Assembly: GCA_003354225.1 (NCBI GenBank)
Contig: PIVH01000552.1
Coordinates: forward strand, 1-5,476
Direction of reading: 5' to 3'
Length of the DNA stretch: 5,476 nt
DNA from: Globobulimina sp.
Lineage: Eukaryota; Foraminifera; Rotaliida
A program made the translations under genes and the position numbers. The notes under the pieces were generated by a model. It searched no databases and was not told the origin of the DNA. It saw nothing but the letters and a program-made list of their open reading frames with translations. Each line of letters opens with the position of its first letter. Position 1 is the first letter of the stretch. Below are positions 1 to 4,486 of the stretch, one piece after another.

Positions 1-35
1 TATAATGATGAGGCACAGGCACAACGACTATTGGT

Positions 36-115
36 GAGGTGTTTGATAAGATCAGTACTAAAAAAAAAAACCTTTTCAAACAGGAAAAAAAATCAGTACT
101 TATCGGACACCCCTA
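36..115. repeat. Imperfect inverted repeat with a hAT-like terminus
   Basis: Bases 36-50 and the reverse complement of 99-113 match at 12 of 15 positions, sharing GGTGT and GATAAG. Inside them ATCAGTACT occurs twice as a direct repeat (51-59 and 92-100). Read on the minus strand from 115, the outer end is TAGGGGTGTCCGATAAG, which resembles the C/TAGGGGTG ends of many hAT-family DNA transposons. No 8-base target-site duplication is visible between the bases outside 36 and those outside 115. This is therefore either one end of an element extending beyond the window or a decayed foldback remnant. The assignment rests on a short motif and is weak. Confidence 0.3.
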
Positions 116-125
116 ATTATCCGGC

Positions 126-132
126 TTTTTAG
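126..132 (+). promoter_or_regulatory. Splice-acceptor-like TTTTTAG before the methyltransferase start
   Basis: TTTTTAG ends 20 bases before the ATG at 153. It could be a cis 3' splice site of a leader intron (possible donor GTGAGG at 34-39) or a spliced-leader acceptor. The next gene has a similar motif at a similar distance. In AT-rich DNA such a motif also arises by chance. Confidence 0.2.
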
Positions 133-152
133 ATAAACATCAACAATAAGTC

Positions 153-974
153 ATGAATCAAAGCAAAAGCAAAGAAGTCAGCAGTTATTACAGCAATTGC
201 AACACAGCAGATATTTATGATAAATTATGGGGATTTGGTAACATTCATCTTGGTTATTTTCCGCATTTGGAAGATGCATCGCAACCAAAACTCACATTCA
301 TTGAAGCAGCACCACGTTTAACTCAACATATGATGCACCAAAGTGGCATAAATTGTAAATCAAAAGTGATTGAATTTGGTTGTGGCAAAGGTATGGCTGC
401 TTTAGATATTGCAAAAAAAACAAATTGCGACGTAGTTGGTATTGATTTGACATTTTCACACATTGAGCAAGCACAGAAAGCATTGGATAAATTAAAATTG
501 AAACAAAATGTTGGATTGCAATTTGAACAAAGTTCTTTTTTGGATCTGGAACATAAACATTTCAATAAATATACACATGTGTTCAGCCAAGTTGCCATCA
601 ATCATTGTCATGATCGGTTTGATGAAGTTTGTAAATCTGCTCATAAAATTTTAGCAAAAGGTGGTCGTTTGGTGTGGTGTGATTTTGTGGGTTCAGACAA
701 GGAGATATCCAAAGAAATGCGTGGTTTATTAAACAGATTAATATTACCACAGTTATTATCACACCAGGCATTTTATAAAAAAATTGAAGAGAATGGGTTC
801 ATTGTTGAATCATATCAGAAATTAGATCATCATGCATTTTATGGATATGTTTTGGTTGCAGAAAATGCAAAAAAATTTGGTAAACACGATTGGGCACAAA
901 AGTGGGCTCAAACTGCTGAATTAATTAAAAATGAAGAATTTGGCATGAATTTAGTGATTGCAAAAAAGGTTTAA
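153..974 (+). CDS. Class I SAM-dependent methyltransferase, small-molecule type
   Basis: Transfers a methyl group from S-adenosylmethionine, probably to a small molecule; the acceptor cannot be read from sequence. Residues 72-80 (VIEFGCGKG) are motif I, the glycine-rich SAM loop. D98 in VVGIDLT (94-100) is the acidic residue expected to bind the ribose hydroxyls. Residues 140-154 form the motif II strand and loop (SQVAINHCHD), and 167-178 (LAKGGRLVWCDF) are the post-motif strand. The N-terminal pattern of paired tyrosines (12-13) followed by WGFGNIHLGY (26-35) recalls the sterol C-24, tocopherol and related methyltransferases, where this segment caps the active site. At 273 residues it is complete for the class. 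The ATG is fixed by an in-frame TAA two codons upstream (147-149) and has G at -3. No transit peptide or membrane segment is visible. The family is secure; the substrate class is inference. Confidence 0.9.
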   Translation: MNQSKSKEVSSYYSNCNTADIYDKLWGFGNIHLGYFPHLEDASQPKLTFIEAAPRLTQHMMHQSGINCKSKVIEFGCGKGMAALDIAKKTNCDVVGIDLTFSHIEQAQKALDKLKLKQNVGLQFEQSSFLDLEHKHFNKYTHVFSQVAINHCHDRFDEVCKSAHKILAKGGRLVWCDFVGSDKEISKEMRGLLNRLILPQLLSHQAFYKKIEENGFIVESYQKLDHHAFYGYVLVAENAKKFGKHDWAQKWAQTAELIKNEEFGMNLVIAKKV

Positions 975-1106
975 TGATTAACACTACTTTTGTAATACGT
1001 CGATTTCAATCTTCTTTTTGTGTGTGGTTTATCTATTTGTTCCTGACTTCCCCCCACAACCTACAAATATTACATTTTTCTCAGTCTTGACACTAAGCTT
1101 ATAACA
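975..1106 (+). promoter_or_regulatory. Intergenic leader with pyrimidine tract and CAG acceptor-like site
   Basis: This gap separates two genes in the same direction. No AATAAA is visible after the methyltransferase stop. Much of 1006-1084 is rich in T and C, including a CCCCCC run at 1050-1055, and ends in TTTTTCTCAG at 1075-1084, 22 bases before the next ATG. That is a good match to a 3' splice site or spliced-leader acceptor. A GTAATA at 992-997 could serve as donor for a 93-base leader intron. There is no clear TATA box; the TATAA at 1100-1104 is too close to the ATG to be one. Confidence 0.3.
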
Positions 1107-3188
1107 ATGTTACAATATTCAGGTGACACAGAATACATAACTCGCTTAAATGATGAGTCTGAAATGGTAAAGAAACGGTTGTTGTCTCGTGAGAAAGTGT
1201 TGGGATTTGGTTGTGAGTGGCGTGGTGATAATAAAATTGGCGTTATCTCCATCGCGACGCCATGCTCTGTCTATATATTCCATGTGGCGGCCTACAAAGA
1301 AAGAATGGACTCGGACTCAGATAATACAGATTCGTCATCAGATTCGAATTCCGATATGGACTCAAATAATGAGATAAAAAAAAGGAAAAAGAAATTATTT
1401 CTGCATAAAAAAAAAACAATTCCTCCATTCTTATTGGTTGGCGAAGCAATGTTTAACTTATCGACTCAGAATAATGCGGATGACATATCGCATGAATTGC
1501 GATATTTATTGGAATCAAACAATTATTTAAAAGTAGGCGTAAATATCACTGCGGATTTTATGAAATTATCACAAGATTATGATGTTCAATGGGATCCAAA
1601 CTCTATTTTAGATTTAGGAGATTTTTATAATTTGAAAAAAGATGCAAATAATGATTGGAATGTATGCAGTTTATGTTCGTTATTATTTGAAGGCGAAATT
1701 GATAGAAATCGAGATATTGCAAAGTCGGAATGGAATAAATATCCATTGGATGATGAACAGATGCGATATTGCTCAGAAACTGCGTATTTTTCATTGAAAT
1801 TATTCTTTAAAATCAATCAAATATTAAATATGAATAACAGTGATAATGAGGATGAGAGTGATGAGGACAGCGACATTATTGATATTGATACAAAATATAA
1901 TGGAATACATGAATATGAGTATGAATATGAGGAAGGATATGATAATGATATTGAATATGATCATGATTTCGAGAACAAATTAACTGAGGGAACACTATGC
2001 GAATTACAACAAAATATTATTGCTCAGAATAACGAGAAGAATGAGAGTGCATCACCGGAGAATGACGATTATTTTGCAAATATTTGTTGCGATGAATGGC
2101 CATTGCAATCCAATGATTTTATGTCGATGTCGCCTGTCAATGCTTTGATGAATACATCCAACTCATCTTTGACTCAAATGCAAATATCAACGCATAACGA
2201 GCCTTCATTGAAACCATTGAATTTGATAAATATGATTGAGGAGGAAATAAAAAGTGAGAATGAGGATATTGAGGTTGTGGAGAGAGTGAGGATTGAAATT
2301 GAAGGAAATCTGGCAATAAAAATAAGGAAACATGAAATTGAAAACTTGAAGAAAATGGATGTCATCTTATCGTCGTATTGGATGTGGTCTTACCATGACT
2401 TAATATTTCCAAATCGGAAAAGAACGGATTTCAAACACAAATATATGGTCTATGGCACCGGCAATGTAAATACAAATAGAAATGCGTTGTCATTAAAGAA
2501 ATATGATATTTATACATGTTTTCATACATTCAATATGTCCTTTGATACAATTATCGCATTCCGAGCCTATTCGCTGAGCTATAAACAGATTGAGATGGCG
2601 CTGAGTGATTGCATTAATTTGGGATACGAATATAATTGGAAGTGGATTAATAATTCGATATTCAAAACATCCAAATATTGTAAAAGCGAGTTAAATGAAT
2701 GCGAGTCTCAATTGAATGCAAACTCATTTTATATCGATTTCATTTTGTTGCAAATTAAAGTGATTGAATTGTTACAAAAACAGTTGAATCAAATATTTAT
2801 AAAATATCCGGAGCTCAAAGCAAAATTATTAACCTGTTATAACGAGGAAGGAATAAATCCGAATAAATTACAAAAATTAAAGAAAAATCTGGTAAATAAT
2901 AAGCAGAATTTTGTGAGTATAATCCCCGATAATTATGAGCAAAAATTGAAAAAAGTGCGTGTAATCTTTGAGGATATTTGGATGTTCATCAAGTTGAAAC
3001 CATTAAGAGTGGAATTAATACGCTTCTTTCTGAAACAAGAAGAAATGCATAAAAACAATAATCAAGCAAAGCATTTGGAGAAAAGCGACATGAAAATTGA
3101 CTTATTATTGATAAGATACTCTCTCATTCGGATGATTGTCTTTCATATTAAACGTGTTGTGTGGATGAAACATTTTATATTTCATTGA
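1107..3188 (+). CDS. WRN/RNase D-type 3'-5' exonuclease-fold protein, probably catalytically dead, with novel C-terminus
   Basis: Residues about 3-240 follow the DEDDy exonuclease fold (DNA_pol_A_exo1 family, as in Werner-syndrome exonuclease). The Exo I strand is VLGFGCEW (31-38), followed by a strand and FHV (58-60). Exo II is VGVNITADFMKL (143-154). Exo III is SEWNKYPLDDEQ then YCSETAY (207-227). Two of the four metal-binding acidic residues are absent: Exo I has G35 where Asp is expected, and Exo III has T225. E37, D150 and the Exo III tyrosine Y221 remain. A charged insertion (66-105) with Asp/Ser runs and a KKRKKK cluster splits the fold and may hold a nuclear localisation signal. Acidic stretches follow (246-262, and a Tyr/Glu repeat near 269-288). 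Residues 415-693 are mostly helical and unrecognised. The ATG has A at -3 and no upstream in-frame ATG before a TGA at 1044-1046. The fold is well supported; loss of activity is inferred. It probably acts in nucleic-acid binding rather than cleavage, if it still functions. Confidence 0.8.
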   Translation: MLQYSGDTEYITRLNDESEMVKKRLLSREKVLGFGCEWRGDNKIGVISIATPCSVYIFHVAAYKERMDSDSDNTDSSSDSNSDMDSNNEIKKRKKKLFLHKKKTIPPFLLVGEAMFNLSTQNNADDISHELRYLLESNNYLKVGVNITADFMKLSQDYDVQWDPNSILDLGDFYNLKKDANNDWNVCSLCSLLFEGEIDRNRDIAKSEWNKYPLDDEQMRYCSETAYFSLKLFFKINQILNMNNSDNEDESDEDSDIIDIDTKYNGIHEYEYEYEEGYDNDIEYDHDFENKLTEGTLCELQQNIIAQNNEKNESASPENDDYFANICCDEWPLQSNDFMSMSPVNALMNTSNSSLTQMQISTHNEPSLKPLNLINMIEEEIKSENEDIEVVERVRIEIEGNLAIKIRKHEIENLKKMDVILSSYWMWSYHDLIFPNRKRTDFKHKYMVYGTGNVNTNRNALSLKKYDIYTCFHTFNMSFDTIIAFRAYSLSYKQIEMALSDCINLGYEYNWKWINNSIFKTSKYCKSELNECESQLNANSFYIDFILLQIKVIELLQKQLNQIFIKYPELKAKLLTCYNEEGINPNKLQKLKKNLVNNKQNFVSIIPDNYEQKLKKVRVIFEDIWMFIKLKPLRVELIRFFLKQEEMHKNNNQAKHLEKSDMKIDLLLIRYSLIRMIVFHIKRVVWMKHFIFH

Positions 3189-3221
3189 GATTCAAAGTGA
3201 ATTTAGATAAATCATTCAGAG

Positions 3222-3227
3222 AATAAA
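3222..3227 (+). terminator. Poly(A) signal AATAAA for the exonuclease-like gene
   Basis: A canonical AATAAA begins 34 bases after the TGA stop of the upstream plus-strand gene. Position and exact hexamer fit a eukaryotic cleavage and polyadenylation signal, although AT-rich DNA makes chance matches possible. Confidence 0.55.
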
Positions 3228-3266
3228 CAAGATATTATTAATTAAACAACATTCCAAAATTGTGTC

Positions 3267-3272
3267 TTTATT
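3267..3272 (-). terminator. Poly(A) signal AATAAA for the membrane-protein gene
   Basis: TTTATT on the plus strand reads AATAAA on the minus strand, 15 bases beyond the TAG stop of the minus-strand gene. Its pairing with the plus-strand AATAAA 39 bases away supports both being functional. Confidence 0.55.
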
Positions 3273-3287
3273 ACAATGCTTGCATAG

Positions 3288-4238
3288 CTACATAATAGTA
3301 TCCACGAGAACATGCCCTTGGCCATAATGAACTCTTCTGTTGCGTCTGTATTGACAAAATATAAAACTGGACAATGCTAAAACGATAATCACCAATAATG
3401 CAATGATAAAATCTGACAGTGTAATTATCCAATGACATTTCGGAATTGTTGCTTCTTGATTCTTCTGCTTCATCAGTGATGCTAAAGTAGGATGTTTTGT
3501 AGGCTGAGGAGTTGGATGTTTTGTTGGCTGAGGAGTTGGATTTGTGATTGCAGCTTCATATTCTATTTCCATTATAAAAGTATCAGCTTCAACACCTACA
3601 GATTCTAAAGTATGTGATCCTAAAGTACTGGTGTTTGAGTATAATATTCCAAGCTTATTTTGCTCTCTCCCCCATTCGCGACAAAAACTATATGTTGAAT
3701 GAATTAAAAAAAATGCCTGCCAGTCGCTGCATGAGGTGGCTTGTGTCATAATAGCAAAACTTTTGGCTCGCCATGTTGTATTAATACCAACCCAATCAGG
3801 TTGATATGGTATTGATGAGCTAAGATCTGTCCATGATGAAGAGATAATGTTTGGTACAGATAACCATGAATTAAAAGTTGATGAAGAAGCATCAAATATA
3901 ATTTGTTTTTGAGTAACATTGTCTTTGCAAATATTTAATCGAACTCGATCCACAGTAATCAGATTATACATCCACGCGATGATCAAAATTGATTTAAAAT
4001 TTGTGTTGTCAATGCTCAATGATTGCCCAGCTGCAGTCGCTAGAAACGTTTCTTCAGCAGCAAAAGATGCAAATGTAGTACCACCTCTTTCGTTATACCA
4101 ATTGTTTGGTAGATCAGGTGTTGCTTTGTTTTTGTTCAGTTTGAAGACTCGTCTCCAAGTTTGGGAATATGTCACATGAGTGGATAAAACGAGTGCCATC
4201 AATACACGTAATGAAATATAGTTGATGCGTTTCGCCAT
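3288..4238 (-). CDS. Type I membrane protein with PT-repeat stalk
   Basis: A surface or endomembrane protein of 316 residues; no family is recognised. Residues 1-25 form a signal peptide (basic start, then LRVLMALVLS, probable cleavage before Q26). The ectodomain (26-230) has three N-glycosylation sequons, at N107, N153 and N202, and cysteines C104, C170 and C186 that could pair. A stalk of two PTPQPTKH units (234-249) leads to a single membrane span of about W270-F294. A short basic cytoplasmic tail (QYRRNRR onward) ends at 316. The segment from C186 to EIEYE (224-228) faintly recalls the ends of lectin or fibrinogen-like ectodomains, but too weakly to assign. The ATG context is AAATGG, with A at -3 and G at +4, and the signal peptide starts directly from it. 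Topology is confident; ligand and role are unknown. Confidence 0.8.
   Translation of the reverse strand: MAKRINYISLRVLMALVLSTHVTYSQTWRRVFKLNKNKATPDLPNNWYNERGGTTFASFAAEETFLATAAGQSLSIDNTNFKSILIIAWMYNLITVDRVRLNICKDNVTQKQIIFDASSSTFNSWLSVPNIISSSWTDLSSSIPYQPDWVGINTTWRAKSFAIMTQATSCSDWQAFFLIHSTYSFCREWGREQNKLGILYSNTSTLGSHTLESVGVEADTFIMEIEYEAAITNPTPQPTKHPTPQPTKHPTLASLMKQKNQEATIPKCHWIITLSDFIIALLVIIVLALSSFIFCQYRRNRRVHYGQGHVLVDTIM
3490..3537 (-). repeat. 24-base tandem repeat encoding the PTPQPTKH stalk
   Basis: Two direct copies lie at 3490-3513 and 3514-3537, followed by the first three bases of a third. They differ at a single position (3501 against 3525), and that difference is synonymous (CCT or CCA proline). 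The copies are therefore recent duplicates or kept alike by unequal exchange, and the unit number may vary between strains. Confidence 0.85.
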
Positions 4239-4254
4239 TTATAATAACACTTTT

Positions 4255-4455
4255 TTAGATTCGACTGTACTTTTGAGGAGCAACTGACAATGACGACAAA
4301 AACATTGATTGAACACAATCATAAGTATAAATTAATGTGCATTCAAAAGTTGCTACTGATATGGTAGGCGAAGTAATGAAGACACAAATTAGAATAATTT
4401 TAATTGCTAACAACCATTGGAAAAAGAAAAAGTGAAATGATATATACATACACAT
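4255..4455 (-). CDS. Doubtful small secreted or membrane peptide, or upstream reading frame
   Basis: An open frame of 66 codons fills most of the gap between two minus-strand genes and overlaps neither. Its start is aromatic and hydrophobic, with LLAIKIILICVFI (15-27) followed by TSPTISVA, which looks like a signal peptide cleaved after A35. Only about 31 residues would remain, with cysteines at 39 and 46. It ends 16 bases before the ATG of the membrane-protein gene. An internal Met at codon 51 (4303-4305) gives a 16-codon upstream frame that could damp translation of that gene if its leader reaches this far. AT-rich DNA on this strand naturally encodes Phe/Ile/Leu runs, so chance is a serious alternative. 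Confidence 0.2.
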   Translation of the reverse strand: MCMYISFHFFFFQWLLAIKIILICVFITSPTISVATFECTLIYTYDCVQSMFLSSLSVAPQKYSRI

Positions 4456-4479
4456 ATATTATAAACTTAATATGATTAA

Positions 4480-4485
4480 TTTAAT
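4480..4485 (-). terminator. Possible variant poly(A) signal ATTAAA for the coiled-coil gene
   Basis: Plus-strand TTTAAT reads ATTAAA on the minus strand, one base after the TAA stop. ATTAAA is the commonest variant of the eukaryotic signal, but the surroundings are almost pure A and T, so this is weak. Confidence 0.2.
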
Positions 4486-4486
4486 A

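Larger units (their letters stand above)
1..152. other. Left-edge region without a confirmed gene
   Basis: No convincing gene is seen here. One plus-strand frame is open from base 1 to a TAG at 130-132 (43 codons), so the tail of an upstream protein cannot be excluded. However, the stretch contains two A-rich runs (60-70 and 84-91), a short direct repeat and an inverted repeat, which fit non-coding or transposon-derived DNA better. The last 20 bases would be the 5' leader of the methyltransferase gene. A GTGAGG at 34-39 and a TTTTTAG ending at 132 could bound a 99-base intron in that leader. Confidence 0.4.
3189..3287. other. Convergent 3' gap between opposing genes
   Basis: Ninety-nine bases separate the stops of the exonuclease-like gene (+) and the membrane-protein gene (-). 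It holds one poly(A) signal per strand and no coding potential. Cleavage 10-30 bases past each signal would place both mRNA ends within about 3237-3257, so the 3' UTRs meet or overlap slightly. Confidence 0.7.
4239..4486 (-). other. 248-base spacer between the two minus-strand genes
   Basis: This spacer must hold the leader and promoter of the membrane-protein gene and the 3' end of the coiled-coil gene. It contains an AT-rich alternating purine-pyrimidine run (4440-4459) and one doubtful small reading frame. No clear TATA box is seen at a useful distance from the ATG at 4238. The only 3' signal near the coiled-coil gene is an ATTAAA variant at 4480-4485. Confidence 0.5.

Noticed and set aside
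1-132. Open plus-strand frame ending at TAG 130-132 as the tail of an upstream gene
   Set aside because: Only 43 codons, running through poly(A) tracts and an inverted repeat; no recognisable domain, so not called as a gene.
323-601. Minus-strand open frame of 92 codons
   Set aside because: It lies wholly within the methyltransferase, whose motifs are clear; its Cys/Phe-rich translation is typical of antisense shadow.
778-785. AAAATTGA, the mimivirus early-promoter motif
   Set aside because: This and similar A-rich ATTGA strings fall inside coding sequence; none lies upstream of a gene start.
3259-3277. Small hairpin ATTGT/ACAAT in the convergent gap, considered as a giant-virus-type 3' hairpin
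   Set aside because: A 5-base stem with a 9-base loop is too weak; the AATAAA hexamers explain the 3' ends better.
3919-4179. Plus-strand open frame of 86 codons
   Set aside because: Antisense to the ectodomain of the membrane protein; no independent signal.
4440-4459. Alternating purine-pyrimidine run of 20 bases
   Set aside because: Mostly TA steps, which do not favour Z-DNA; most simply an AT-rich microsatellite-like spacer.
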